DNA of 64,000 nucleotides from Faecalibacterium sp. I3-3-89 (GTDB lineage: Bacteria; Bacillota; Clostridia; Oscillospirales; Ruminococcaceae). How positions within the stretch are numbered: the first letter of the stretch is position 1; each line of letters begins with the position of its first letter. Below, one piece after another: positions 52,906-61,903 of the stretch. Location: assembly GCF_023347275.1 (NCBI RefSeq), contig NZ_CP094468.1, positions 2,666,001 through 2,730,000 on the forward strand, read 5' to 3'. Under the pieces are notes generated by a model. The model searched no databases. It was not told the DNA's origin and saw nothing but the letters and a program-made list of their open reading frames with translations. The translations under genes were made by a program, and so were the position numbers.

Positions 52906-53526
52906 ATGACAATCTATGAAACCATCAAGGTGGCAATCAGCGTAAAGCAAGCCGCCGAACACTACGGGCTGAAAGTCAACCGAAACGGCATGGCTTGCTG
53001 CCCGTTCCACAATGACAGGCATCCGAGCATGAAGCTGAATGAGGATTATTTCTTCTGCTTTGGCTGCGGAGTCAAGGGGGATGTGATCGACTTCGTGGCA
53101 AGGTCGTTCGATCTGAGCAGCTATGAAGCAGCGCAAAAGCTGGCTTCGGACTTCGGACTTGACCCGAAACCGCCCACTGCCGCAGCTATGGCCAAGCTCA
53201 AACGTCCCTATATCCGTCAGTTCCGGGAGGATGAAATGCTGTGCTTCCGGGTGCTGACGGATTATCTGCATCTGCTGGAAGATTGGAAAGTACGATACGC
53301 ACCCAAGACACCGGAAAATGCTCTGGATGATCGTTTTGTGGAAGCCTGCCAGATGCACTGCCATATCGAATATATGGCAGACGTGCTGACCGTGGGCGAT
53401 CTGGAAGAACGGGTGGCATTGGTGGACAAGCTGATGAAGGAGGGCAAGATTGCTTTTCTGCAAGAGTACACCGCACGAAAGAAGAAGGAGGTGGCGTACC
53501 ATGGCGAAGAACCGAAAAACGCCTGA
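52906..53526 (+). CDS. CHC2 zinc-finger primase-like protein
   Basis: 206 residues. The CHC2 finger CCPFHNDRHPSMKLNEDYFF...CFGCG matches the DNA-primase zinc domain; no TOPRIM core follows, so it is a stand-alone finger protein, as on many Firmicutes IMEs. It would help prime replication of the excised element with the helicase encoded next. RBS ACGGAGG before 52906. Overlaps the next gene by 26 bases. Confidence 0.9.
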   Translation: MTIYETIKVAISVKQAAEHYGLKVNRNGMACCPFHNDRHPSMKLNEDYFFCFGCGVKGDVIDFVARSFDLSSYEAAQKLASDFGLDPKPPTAAAMAKLKRPYIRQFREDEMLCFRVLTDYLHLLEDWKVRYAPKTPENALDDRFVEACQMHCHIEYMADVLTVGDLEERVALVDKLMKEGKIAFLQEYTARKKKEVAYHGEEPKNA

Positions 53527-54874
53527 TATGAACTTGCCCATGTGGTTTGATGGGCAGAACATCAACGAAGCTCTGTTTTGTGAAGAATTTCTGCATGAGC
53601 GCAGAATCATCTTTGCAAACGGAGCTTTTTTCACGCCCGATGGTAGAGTGACGGACGATCTCCCATTGCGTGGGGAGATTTACGACAAGCTGAAATTCTG
53701 TGCTGCGAACAATATCCCACGGAAGATCACCAACATTCTGGAAGTGCTGAAACTGGAAGCACAAGTGCCGGACTTTCCGCCGGAGCAGGATCGCATTCAT
53801 GTGTCCAACGGTACGCTGCTGCTGAACGGAACATTTACCGAGGGCAGACCGGCTATCGTGCGAAGTCGTCTGCCTGTTGCTTACAATCTCGATGCTACTG
53901 CGCCGGTGATCTGGCTGAACTTTCTGGATGGGCTGCTCCATGCGGAGGACATCCCCACTTTGCAGGAGTTCATTGGCTACTGTCTGATTCCCTCCAACAA
54001 AGGTCAGCGCATGATGGTGATTAAGGGCAACGGCGGTGAGGGCAAATCCCAAATCGGTGCGGTGCTGTCCACCATCTTCGGCACGAATATGAAAGACGGC
54101 AGCATCGGGAAGATTTCTGAAAACCGTTTTGCCCGTGCCGATCTGGAACACATCCTGCTGTGCGTGGATGATGATATGCGGATGGAAGCTCTGCGTCAGA
54201 CCAACTATGTAAAATCCATCGTGACTGCACAGGGCAAAATGGACTTGGAACGCAAGGGCAAGCAGAGTTATCAGGGCTGGATGTTTGCCCGGTTGCTGGC
54301 ATTCAGCAATGGTGATCTGCAAGCCCTGTATGACCGCAGCGACGGCTTTTACCGCAGACAGCTTGTACTGACTACCAAGGAAAAGCCCGTGGGCAGAGCC
54401 GACGATCCCGACCTTGCTGAGAAGATGAAAGCCGAAGCTGAGGGCATCTTCCTGTGGGTGTTCGAAGGATTGCAGCGGCTCGTTGCCAACAACTTTAAGT
54501 TTACGGAGAGTGACCGTATCCGGGAAAACCGGGAAGCGGTCAAGCGTGACAACAACAATATCTTTGATTTCATGGATTCCGAGGGATATATCCGGCGTAA
54601 AGCGGATGCGTCCATCAGCTCCAAGGATTTCTATGAAATCTATCGGATGTGGTGCGAAGAAAATTCCCTTGCACCGCTGAAAGCCCGCAGCTTCAGCGAC
54701 GCCATGATTGCCAATGCCAAGAAATTCAATCTGGAACATTGCAACAACATCACCAACTCTGCCGGACGGCGGGTGTGGGGATTTATGGGTGTGGAAGCTG
54801 TGGCAAGGCCTCATATAAATGGGTTTTACGATGTTTCGTCATGTACGTACGTACCGGAGGAATGGCGGGATTGA
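53501..54874 (+). CDS. P4-type primase/helicase (DUF5906)
   Basis: 457 residues. SF3/P4-type ATPase features: Walker A GNGGEGKSQIG near residue 180, Walker B-like ILLCVDDDM, and sensor MFARLLAFSNGD. C-terminal winged-helix-like region. RBS AAGGAGG inside the upstream gene. With the CHC2 protein it forms a minimal replication module for the element. A GTACG-type palindrome lies at the end of the gene. Confidence 0.88.
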   Translation: MAKNRKTPDMNLPMWFDGQNINEALFCEEFLHERRIIFANGAFFTPDGRVTDDLPLRGEIYDKLKFCAANNIPRKITNILEVLKLEAQVPDFPPEQDRIHVSNGTLLLNGTFTEGRPAIVRSRLPVAYNLDATAPVIWLNFLDGLLHAEDIPTLQEFIGYCLIPSNKGQRMMVIKGNGGEGKSQIGAVLSTIFGTNMKDGSIGKISENRFARADLEHILLCVDDDMRMEALRQTNYVKSIVTAQGKMDLERKGKQSYQGWMFARLLAFSNGDLQALYDRSDGFYRRQLVLTTKEKPVGRADDPDLAEKMKAEAEGIFLWVFEGLQRLVANNFKFTESDRIRENREAVKRDNNNIFDFMDSEGYIRRKADASISSKDFYEIYRMWCEENSLAPLKARSFSDAMIANAKKFNLEHCNNITNSAGRRVWGFMGVEAVARPHINGFYDVSSCTYVPEEWRD

Positions 54875-54909
54875 TTTTGCCAGTCATGCTCTGTACGTAT
54901 GTACGCAGC
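54840..54909. repeat. GTACG palindromes near the replication genes
   Basis: CATGTACGTACGTACC (54840-54855, overlapping the gene end) and GTACGTATGTACGCAGC (54893-54909) match the pair at 47891-47931 in the nested element, but with a 37-bp rather than 9-bp spacer. Iteron-like; a possible origin of replication. Confidence 0.5.
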
Positions 54910-55273
54910 ATTTACCCCTGTTTTCTCCCATTATAGGAAACAACGGCTTTCAGAGACAACCTGTTTTCGGGTATTGAAAATCAATGGCAATGGAAACAGC
55001 AAAGTTTTTGACCGCAGGACGAAGCTATTTCACGAAATCGTGCTTCTCTGAACCGTGTACCCTGTTCACGGAACAATAGATGTTTTCATTTTTCCAGACC
55101 AAATCACACGAAACAGTAAAGCGGGATATGGTCATATATGGACAGGACATCACAAGCAAAATTCTGAACGGATTTCAGAGATTGCAGATTTTTCACTGTT
55201 CGGTGTATCTGCTCCGTTTTGGGGTGCAGAGATTGTACCGAACCACAAACAGAATTATGGAGGATTTTTCAAT
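54910..55273 (+). other. Intergenic region without gene
   Basis: No convincing gene. Two small hairpins are visible (GAAGC...GCTTC around 55022-55047; CCGTG/CACGG around 55053-55071). A GGAGGA RBS for the next gene ends it. Confidence 0.6.
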
Positions 55274-55489
55274 ATGAATGTACGCAATGAAATCAAGGCA
55301 CAGATCATCCGTGCTGGGATGACCATGCAGGAAGTTGTTGACCTGCTCTCGGACGAGTACGGATGGAGCGACAGCGTTTCCAACCTGTCCGCAAAATTAC
55401 AGCGGGAAAGCATCCGATACAAGGAAGTATTGGAGCTTGCCGATGTGCTGGGATGCGACATTGTATGGCAGCAAAGACGGGAGAAGTGA
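55274..55489 (+). CDS. Small helix-turn-helix-like protein
   Basis: 71 residues, MNVRNEIKAQIIRAGMTMQE...LLSDEYGWSDSVSNLSAKLQ...RYKEVLELADVLGCDIVWQ. The order of helices and the 'AGMT..EV' and 'S..NLS.KL' pattern resemble Cro/CI-like DNA-binding proteins of mobile elements. Likely a regulator of replication or transfer genes. RBS GGAGGA. Confidence 0.65.
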   Translation: MNVRNEIKAQIIRAGMTMQEVVDLLSDEYGWSDSVSNLSAKLQRESIRYKEVLELADVLGCDIVWQQRREK

Positions 55490-55815
55490 TGCCCCCGGCA
55501 ACAGCCCCTCGCATCTCCCGTCCCCATAGGCACACCGCAGTGCTGCCTATGGATGGCAGTGAAAGACGCTGCCAACGTCTGCAAGAAACGTTCCGCAGAA
55601 CAGCTTCATGCAGACGGGCTGACCATGGGAAAAGTTGCAGACATTTTGCCTTGGTCAGCAGAGGTCACCGCAGTGACCGCACACCCCCTCGGGAGAGCCC
55701 ACGGCACTTTGCAGCCAGAATGGATGAAAGTGTTATAGTGGGTTATTACACTTCCGCAGAAGTGCATCCCCGCAGCCCCGCCCGTCTGCTACTCTCGAAA
55801 GAAAGGAAAAAACCT
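55490..55815 (+). other. Region before the relaxase gene, holding oriT
   Basis: 326 bases without a supported gene. The 61-codon frame at 55553-55738 lacks an RBS and runs into oriT, so I do not call it. Confidence 0.6.
55688..55766 (+). other. oriT copy 2 (MobV type), cognate to the relaxase
   Basis: CACTTTGCAG...GAAAGTGT arms, TAGTGGG/TTA (nick expected between 55742 and 55743) and a CACTTC-CGCA-GAAGTG hairpin, about 50 bases before the MobV start. Same layout as the copy at 47968-48045. Confidence 0.8.
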
Positions 55816-57105
55816 ATGGCAAGAAACGATGGAATTGACCGTACCTTTGCCCGTAACCAGGACTTGCCCACCCTCGACGATGTGGCGAAAGTTCAGGAGC
55901 ATAACGAGCGAGAAAAAGACAGCTACTCCAATCAAGATATTGATACCACCCAGACCCACCGCAATGTCCACTTCAAGAAACCTACCGACAGCTATGCCGC
56001 CATGTTCGATCAGATGATTGCAGATGGTGTTATCTCCACCCGTGGTCTGAAAGCCGATGCGGTGAAATATGGGGAGCTGCTGTTTGATGTAAACTCTGCC
56101 TACTTCCACAACCACGGCGGCTATGAATATGCCAAACAGTTCTATGCCGATGCCTACAAAGCCGCCGTGGAGATTGTGGGCGGTGAGCAGTATATCCTCT
56201 CCGCTGTAATGCATGCCGACGAGCGCAACCGGGCAATGTCGGAAGCTCTGGGTGAGGATGTGTACCACTATCACCTTCATGTGGTTTATATCCCGGTGGT
56301 GGAGAAACAAATCCTGTGGTCGAAGCGATGCAAGGATGAATCCCTCCGGGGAACGGTAAAGGAAACGATCACACAGGTCAGCCGCAGTAAGAAGTGGGAA
56401 TCCAAACCCGTTCTTGATGAAAACGGAAATCCGATGTTGAACGCAAAAGGGAAAAAGATTTTGAAGTCGTCCTACAGTGTGCTGCAGGATGACTTTTTTA
56501 ATTTCATGCGAGCCGCCGGATATACCGATGTGGAGCGTGGAGAGCGTGGCAGTACCGAGGAACATCTGACGGTGACACAGTTCAAGGTACAGGCCGAACA
56601 GCAGCGTTTGGAAGCTGTGACCGGACAGGTGACACAGGCCGAGCAGAGCTTAGCGGATGCCAAAGCTGCCACGGAGAAGCAGAAAAAGAAACTGGAAGCG
56701 CTGAAAAAGGAAACTCAAGCTGCTAAGTCTGTTGCTATGACTGCACATGAGATTGAGTCGATGGGCAAGAAAAATCCCATTACGGGAAATGTTACCATGA
56801 CGGCGGATGAGTGCCGCACGCTAAAGGATTATGCGGTCAGCAGCTTTGCGGAAAAGTCTGAGAAGCTGAAATACAAGCAGAAATTCGAGCAGGCAGATAA
56901 AAACGCAAAGATATGGAAAGACCGTTTTGAAAAACTGAACAAAGACTATGAGGAGCTGAAACAGAAAGCCCAGCCTTTCCTGGATGCGATTGAGATTGCA
57001 TCTGAAAAGGTCTGGGCTTTTATCAATGCCATCCTCGCCAGGGGAAAGGAACTGTATGAACACAAACACCCTGCCCGCAATCGTGGACAGGACATGGAAA
57101 TTTAA
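55816..57105 (+). CDS. MobV-family relaxase (Mob/Pre)
   Basis: 429 residues. N-terminal relaxase domain with HRNVHFKKP, a conserved AVMHADER and HYHLHVVYIPVV (metal-binding His), followed by a long coiled-coil C-terminal half (~residues 260-400). MobV proteins nick oriT in pMV158-type plasmids and IMEs. ATG 55816 follows GAAAGGA. Full length. The matching oriT precedes it. Confidence 0.92.
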   Translation: MARNDGIDRTFARNQDLPTLDDVAKVQEHNEREKDSYSNQDIDTTQTHRNVHFKKPTDSYAAMFDQMIADGVISTRGLKADAVKYGELLFDVNSAYFHNHGGYEYAKQFYADAYKAAVEIVGGEQYILSAVMHADERNRAMSEALGEDVYHYHLHVVYIPVVEKQILWSKRCKDESLRGTVKETITQVSRSKKWESKPVLDENGNPMLNAKGKKILKSSYSVLQDDFFNFMRAAGYTDVERGERGSTEEHLTVTQFKVQAEQQRLEAVTGQVTQAEQSLADAKAATEKQKKKLEALKKETQAAKSVAMTAHEIESMGKKNPITGNVTMTADECRTLKDYAVSSFAEKSEKLKYKQKFEQADKNAKIWKDRFEKLNKDYEELKQKAQPFLDAIEIASEKVWAFINAILARGKELYEHKHPARNRGQDMEI

Positions 57106-57123
57106 GAAAGGAACTATTTGCCT

Positions 57124-57426
57124 ATGAAGAAAACCGTAGAGGAAATTAACAAGATGATTATGGAAGATGCCCCGATGGAAGAAATCAACGATGCCATCGG
57201 CTATATTGATATTTGCTCCTGCTTCGATCCGATTTTTGAGCCGCCTATTGATTTTCTGGAAGAATGCCGCAAGCGTTGGGAAGCGGCACAGTCCTCTTTC
57301 TGCAAAACCATTGAGTGCAAGATCGGAAACACATGGTATGTGATTGAAACGGAGTGTGACGGAAATGAGCCACTTACCGACAAGGTAAAACGGCTCATTT
57401 TTTCTGACAAGGGGGTGATTTGTTAA
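57124..57426 (+). CDS. Small element protein (unknown)
   Basis: 100 residues, MKKTVEEINKMIMEDAPMEE...DICSCFDPIFEPPIDF...ECKIGNTWYVIETECDG. The C-terminal part (IGNTWYVIETECDG...DKVKRLI) resembles the TnpW-like segment in the nested element. Acidic. ATG 57124 used; a TTG two codons upstream has better RBS spacing. Lies between relaxase and recombinase. Confidence 0.65.
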   Translation: MKKTVEEINKMIMEDAPMEEINDAIGYIDICSCFDPIFEPPIDFLEECRKRWEAAQSSFCKTIECKIGNTWYVIETECDGNEPLTDKVKRLIFSDKGVIC

Positions 57427-57506
57427 TGACTGCGACACAAAAGCATGATATAATTCCAATATGCACAACGGTACTGTCGGCTGACCAACCACCGAAGGAG
57501 GATATT

Positions 57507-59153
57507 ATGTTGGATCAGCAGAAAATTACCATTCTCTATTGCCGTCTGAGCAACGAGGATGCCCAGGAAGGCGAGAGTAACAGTATCGCAAATCAGAGAG
57601 AGTATTTAACCCGATATGCCCGTGACCACGGATATACAAACCTGAAAATTCTGGTGGATGACGGTTATACGGGGACGAACTTCAATCGTCCCGGTGTGCA
57701 GGAAGGCTTTGAGCTTGTCAAGCAGGGGCTTGTGGGCTGCTGGCTGGTCAAAGACCTCAGCCGCTTTGGTCGTGACTATCTGACTGTTGGACAATATACG
57801 GATATTATCTTTCCGAGTTATGATGTCCGCTTTATCGCTATAAATGATGGCGTAGACAGCAACCGGGGAGACAGCGAGGGCTTCGCCGCAATCCGTAATC
57901 TGTTCAACGAGTGGTATCCCCGTGATACCAGCAAGAAAGTCCGTGTCAGTTTGCGGCAGAGAGGAACCAGTGGGAAGCACATGGGCAAACCGCCCTACGG
58001 ATACCGCTGTGACCCGGAGGACAAGGATCACTGGATTCTGGATGAAGAAGCGGCTCCGGTAGTCAAGCTCATCTTCGACCTTTGCATTGACGGCAAAGGC
58101 CCGGAGCAGATTGCAAGGATTCTGGAAGAAAAGCAGATTCTGACTGCAAAGGCACTCTATGCCAAGCGAAAGAAAAAGCCGATGCCGGAAAGACCGTACC
58201 ACTGGGGCAACCAGTCCATTGTAGGGATTTTGGAACGGCAGGAGTACACAGGCTGTACCTGCAACTTCAAGACTTATTCCAAGTCCTACAAGCTGAAAAA
58301 GCGGATTCCCAATGAGCCGGAGAATATGTTTTATCTGCCGGACACACAGGAAGCGATTGTATCTCAGGCACAGTTTGACAGGGTGCAGGAACTGAGGAAA
58401 AACAAACGCCGCCCTGCAAAAGCGGAACGGCAGGGATTGTTCTCCGGGCTTCTGTTTTGTGCCGATTGCGGCGGCAAGCTCCACTTTGCCACAAGCAAAA
58501 ACTTTGAGGGCAAGCAGGATCACTACGTCTGCAACAACTACAAGAGCAACCGTGGTACTTGTACTGCCCACTATATCCGGGAAGATGTGCTTCGTGAAAT
58601 CGTTCTGGAACGCATCCGGGCAGTCAATGAGTATATCCGAAGCGATGTGGACGGTTTTCAGGAGGAATGGCTGCAATGCCGCAGGACTGACCAGGAGCGC
58701 AGCATCCGGGATGACAAAAAGAAGCTGGAACAGGCAAAGAAACGCCTTGCCGATCTGGATGTCATCATCGCCCGGCTGTACGAGGACTATGTTCTTGGAA
58801 ATCTCAATCAGGACAGATACAGAAAGATGTCTGCGGACTATGAAGCGGAGCAGGAACGGTTAAAGCTCGAAATTGAAGTTATCGAAGAATGGGTGGAACA
58901 GCGGGAAGAAATGAACGACGGTCTGGATGCCTTTATCGCCCTGACACAGAAATATGTGGATGTGGAGGAGCTGACACAGACCATCGTGAACGAGTATATC
59001 AAGAAAATCATCGTCTATGCCCCGGACAAATCCAGCGGCAAGCGCAAGCAGAAAGTGAAGATTTTCTTCAACTTCGTGGACGATGTAGATATTCCCGTTA
59101 TTTCCGAGCCTATCATCACGCAAACAACCTATGAACACAGAAAAACGGCGTGA
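57507..59153 (+). CDS. Large serine recombinase of the outer element
   Basis: 548 residues: resolvase domain with catalytic Ser15 (ITILYCRLS), KDLSRFGRD, a recombinase domain (GKHMGKPPYGYRCDPEDKD), a zinc ribbon (LFCADCGGKLHF...C) and a coiled coil (residues ~390-480). Related to but distinct from the nested element's recombinase. RBS GAAGGAGG. Its stop lies about 50 bases from the right junction, the usual place for the integrating enzyme. Confidence 0.95.
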   Translation: MLDQQKITILYCRLSNEDAQEGESNSIANQREYLTRYARDHGYTNLKILVDDGYTGTNFNRPGVQEGFELVKQGLVGCWLVKDLSRFGRDYLTVGQYTDIIFPSYDVRFIAINDGVDSNRGDSEGFAAIRNLFNEWYPRDTSKKVRVSLRQRGTSGKHMGKPPYGYRCDPEDKDHWILDEEAAPVVKLIFDLCIDGKGPEQIARILEEKQILTAKALYAKRKKKPMPERPYHWGNQSIVGILERQEYTGCTCNFKTYSKSYKLKKRIPNEPENMFYLPDTQEAIVSQAQFDRVQELRKNKRRPAKAERQGLFSGLLFCADCGGKLHFATSKNFEGKQDHYVCNNYKSNRGTCTAHYIREDVLREIVLERIRAVNEYIRSDVDGFQEEWLQCRRTDQERSIRDDKKKLEQAKKRLADLDVIIARLYEDYVLGNLNQDRYRKMSADYEAEQERLKLEIEVIEEWVEQREEMNDGLDAFIALTQKYVDVEELTQTIVNEYIKKIIVYAPDKSSGKRKQKVKIFFNFVDDVDIPVISEPIITQTTYEHRKTA

Positions 59154-59184
59154 CCTTCGGGTCACACCGTTCTCTGCGACAAAA

Positions 59185-59226
59185 TAGTTACTTGTCACTA
59201 TTAAGCCTTTGGCTGAGGGGATTTTT
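59185..59226. other. Right junction of the 19.2 kb element (terminal repeat plus right half of split terminator)
   Basis: Terminal repeat 59185-59207, then GGCTGAGGGGATTTTT (59211-59226), the arm complementary to 39983-39998. Together the two arms make one thrS/trpS terminator. Confidence 0.8.
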
Positions 59227-59238
59227 ATTTACCAATCG

Positions 59239-60300
59239 TTATTTCAGGAGATTGCCGTCCGTAAAGTAATCGATCTTCATGGACTTGCGCACCTCAGCGA
59301 GGGTGGCGGCGGCGGTCTTTTCGGCCACAGCGCTGCCCTCCTTCAGAATTTCGACCACCTCGGGCAGGCGCTGCTCCCACTCTTTGCGGCGGGTACGGAT
59401 CGGCTCCAGCTCGGCCTGCATGACGGCGTTCAGGAACTTTTTCACCTTCACATCGCCCAGACCGCCGCGCTGATAGTGTGCCTTCAGCTCGTCGAGGTTC
59501 TGGTACTCGGGCAGGAACTCCGCAAAATGCTCCGGGCGGCTGAATGCGTCCAGATAGATGAAGACGGGGTTGCCCTCCACCTTGCCGGGATCCTGCACCC
59601 GCAGGTGGTTCGGGTCGGTGTACATGGACATGATCTTCTTCTTGATGTCCTCCGGCTCATCGGAGAGGTAGATGCAGTTGCCGAGGCTCTTGCTCATCTT
59701 GGCCTTGCCGTCGGTGCCGGGCAGGCGCAGGCAGGCGGCGTTCTGGGGCAGGACGATCTCCGGCTCCACCAGCGTCTCGCCGTAGACCGAGTTGAACTTG
59801 CGGACGATCTCGCAGCACTGCTCGATCATGGGGCGCTGATCCTCGCCGGCGGGGACAGTGGTCGCCTTGAAGGCGGTGATGTCGGCGGCCTGACTGATGG
59901 GGTAGGTGAAGAAGCCCACCGGGATGCTGGACTCAAAATTCTTCTGCTGGATCTCGGCCTTGACGGTCGGGTTGCGCTGCAGGCGGGAAACGGTGACGAG
60001 GTTCATATAATAGAAGCTCAGCTCGGTCAGCTGGGGCACCATCGACTGGATGAAGATGTGTGCCTTGGCCGGGTCGATGCCCACAGCCAGATAGTCCAGC
60101 GCCACCTGCAGCACGTTCTGGCGCACCTTCTCCGGGTTATCGGCATTGTCCGTCAGAGCCTGCGCGTCGGCGATCATGATAAAGATCTCGTCGAACTTAC
60201 CGGAGTTCTGCAGCCGGACACGCTCCTTCAGAGAGCCGACATAGTGGCCGACATGGAGACGGCCCGTTGGGCGGTCGCCCGTCAGAATGATCTGTTTCAT
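59239..60300 (-). CDS. trpS: Tryptophanyl-tRNA synthetase
   Basis: 353 residues, class [18 protein letters not shown] (HIGH motif as HVGH), [26 protein letters not shown] and the [11 protein letters not shown] loop are present. Charges tRNA-Trp. Start 60300 with AAAGGAG upstream. No T-box seen in the leader. It was convergent with thrS before the element inserted. Confidence 0.96.
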   Translation of the reverse strand: MKQIILTGDRPTGRLHVGHYVGSLKERVRLQNSGKFDEIFIMIADAQALTDNADNPEKVRQNVLQVALDYLAVGIDPAKAHIFIQSMVPQLTELSFYYMNLVTVSRLQRNPTVKAEIQQKNFESSIPVGFFTYPISQAADITAFKATTVPAGEDQRPMIEQCCEIVRKFNSVYGETLVEPEIVLPQNAACLRLPGTDGKAKMSKSLGNCIYLSDEPEDIKKKIMSMYTDPNHLRVQDPGKVEGNPVFIYLDAFSRPEHFAEFLPEYQNLDELKAHYQRGGLGDVKVKKFLNAVMQAELEPIRTRRKEWEQRLPEVVEILKEGSAVAEKTAAATLAEVRKSMKIDYFTDGNLLK

Positions 60301-60492
60301 ACGTTTCTCCTTTTTCATCAGGCTTATCTTTTCTCGGTTTTCCAAAGGCTCTCCCATCCGGAGAGCTGGACGCCGCAGGCGGCCTGAGCAGTTCGTTTTT
60401 TATAAGTATATCCCCCGCCGCATTTTCTGTCAACAAAAGCCGCGCCGGAACAGGAAAAAGAAAAAAGCGATGGAAAATTTCCATCGCTTTGC

Positions 60493-60569
60493 TGGCGCCT
60501 CTTGCCTGACTCGAACAGGCGACACCCTGATTAACAGTCAGGTGCTCTAACCGACTGAGCTAAAGAGGC
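60493..60569 (-). tRNA. tRNA-Asn (GTT)
   Basis: Acceptor arms GCCTCTT / AAGAGGC, anticodon loop CTGTTAA, T-loop GTTCGAGTC, 3' CCA encoded. Confidence 0.95.
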
Positions 60570-60609
60570 ATCTATATAAAACGGCATACAGCCGTTTTAT
60601 TACTAAAAA

Positions 60610-60684
60610 TGGTGACCCGTACCGGAATCGAACCGATGTTAAAGGCGTGAGAGGCCTCTGTCTTAACCGCTTGACCAACGGGCC
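60610..60684 (-). tRNA. tRNA-Glu (CTC)
   Basis: Acceptor arms GGCCCGT / ACGGGTC (one G-U), anticodon loop CTCTCAC giving CTC, T-loop GGTTCGATTCC, 3' CCA encoded. Confidence 0.9.
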
Positions 60685-60789
60685 ATACTACCATTTGCAT
60701 CGGGTGTTGTTCCCGACTTGATTATTTTAGCACAGTCTCCCCGCTTTGTCAACAGGTATTTTCAATTTTTTCGGCAATTTCTTCAAAAA

Positions 60790-61413
60790 TCAGAACAGAT
60801 GCCGCACGCCGCCCCTGACAGCTCCCAGAAGGACGCTCAGGTAGAGGCCCATGACGCTCTCCACCTCGCCCATCTCCATGCTCTGGCGCTGGGGCAGGTC
60901 GGCCAGCGCGCCCCGGTAGAGGCAGCGCAGCTGAGGCAGCTCGGCGTAATCGCTGGGGTGCATAAGGGTGCTGGGCTTGGGCAGGTCCAGCGCGCCGCTC
61001 TTCTGGAGCACCTCGCTGACGAACTGGGAGCAGAAATAATGCCGGCGGCGCTGCCAGCGGATATGCATCCAGCAGAGCAGCAGGCCCAGCGAATTAAAGC
61101 GGTACAGCTCGCCGTGGTGCATCATGTGCTGGGTGCGGCGCTTGGCCCGGATGTAGGCCTCGTCGGTCACTTCCAGCGCATAGAGGGCGCAGGGGATGTT
61201 CTCCCGCATGAGGAACACGCCCCGGTTCAGGTACTCCCGGCTGGGGCCTGCGGGGAACATGGTGTAGCCGTTCTTCCGGGTAGAGCTGTAGAGGGTGCTC
61301 AGATCCTCGTCGAAGGCGAGAGAGATGTGGGTGTACTGCGCCCCGGTAAGGCGGTACACGAGGTTCGAGAGCAGGGTCCCGGAGCGGGTGAGAAATATGT
61401 AAAGCGTCTTCAT
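60790..61413 (-). CDS. Permuted papain-fold (YiiX/YycO-like) hydrolase
   Basis: 207 residues. THISLAFDEDLSTLYS gives the conserved His and HYFCSQFVSEVL the catalytic Cys in the permuted NlpC/P60 order. No clear signal peptide, although the first residues are hydrophobic. Substrate unknown; relatives cleave lipid or peptide amides. Start 61413 with GGAG upstream. Confidence 0.82.
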   Translation of the reverse strand: MKTLYIFLTRSGTLLSNLVYRLTGAQYTHISLAFDEDLSTLYSSTRKNGYTMFPAGPSREYLNRGVFLMRENIPCALYALEVTDEAYIRAKRRTQHMMHHGELYRFNSLGLLLCWMHIRWQRRRHYFCSQFVSEVLQKSGALDLPKPSTLMHPSDYAELPQLRCLYRGALADLPQRQSMEMGEVESVMGLYLSVLLGAVRGGVRHLF

Positions 61414-61903
61414 CGTTGTTGTTTCTCCATGCTGGCGGCTCATGGCCGTGAGTCAAGTCTGTTCAGTATACCATAGGCTGCGTCTTTTTTCCAGATGCAT
61501 CGCAGAATATACACAATATTTGTGTCTCTATTTATAATACGGCCTTCCGCCGCCAAAAATTGCACCGCACTGCCCTCTCGTTTCCCGCCCTTGTATCCCA
61601 AATCGACAAAATTTTATCAAAGATTTGTTTTGGGCCGGTTTTCTTTAATTTGTGCGGCCAAACGGGGCCGGATTTTTTACGAAACCGCCTCAAATGGAAA
61701 AGATTCTTAATAAGATTTGTTGCTTTTACCCGAAGAAAATCACTCTGCCGGTTGATTTCAGACCTAATTTATGTATAATGGTATACAGGAGAATACGCAT
61801 CTGTATTTCTTTCATCGTCCCGCTGCGGTGCTCTTTTGGCTGAGGGCGGCTTGCCGCAGGCGCGCGGGGCAATGACCTGAACGAAAGAAGAGGTATAAGT
61901 ATC
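61414..61903 (+). promoter_or_regulatory. Gene-free region with pckA promoter and leader
   Basis: 490 AT-rich bases without a credible gene. TTGATT (61752-61757) and TATAAT (61774-61779), spacer 16, precede a ~120-nt leader containing a GGCGGC-TT-GCCGC hairpin before the AGAAGAGG RBS. Confidence 0.55.

Larger units (their letters stand above)
39999..59210. mobile_element. 19.2 kb integrative mobilizable element between thrS and trpS
   Basis: Boundaries are set by the split thrS/trpS terminator and matching inverted ends. Modules: serine recombinase (57507-59153, next to the right end), MobV relaxase and oriT (55688-57105), primase/helicase (52906-54874), accessory genes (49359-52684) and cargo (40145-49281: DUF6061, an IS200 copy, a Bce-type operon, and a nested 3.6 kb element). 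Base composition is visibly less GC-rich than the flanks. No type IV secretion genes are present, so transfer needs a helper. Confidence 0.85.

Noticed and set aside
55553-55738. 61-codon ORF between the small HTH gene and the relaxase
   Set aside because: No RBS, and its 3' half is the oriT region; possibly a decayed gene.
60300-60490. T-box upstream of trpS
   Set aside because: No T-box core sequence or terminator pair found in the leader.
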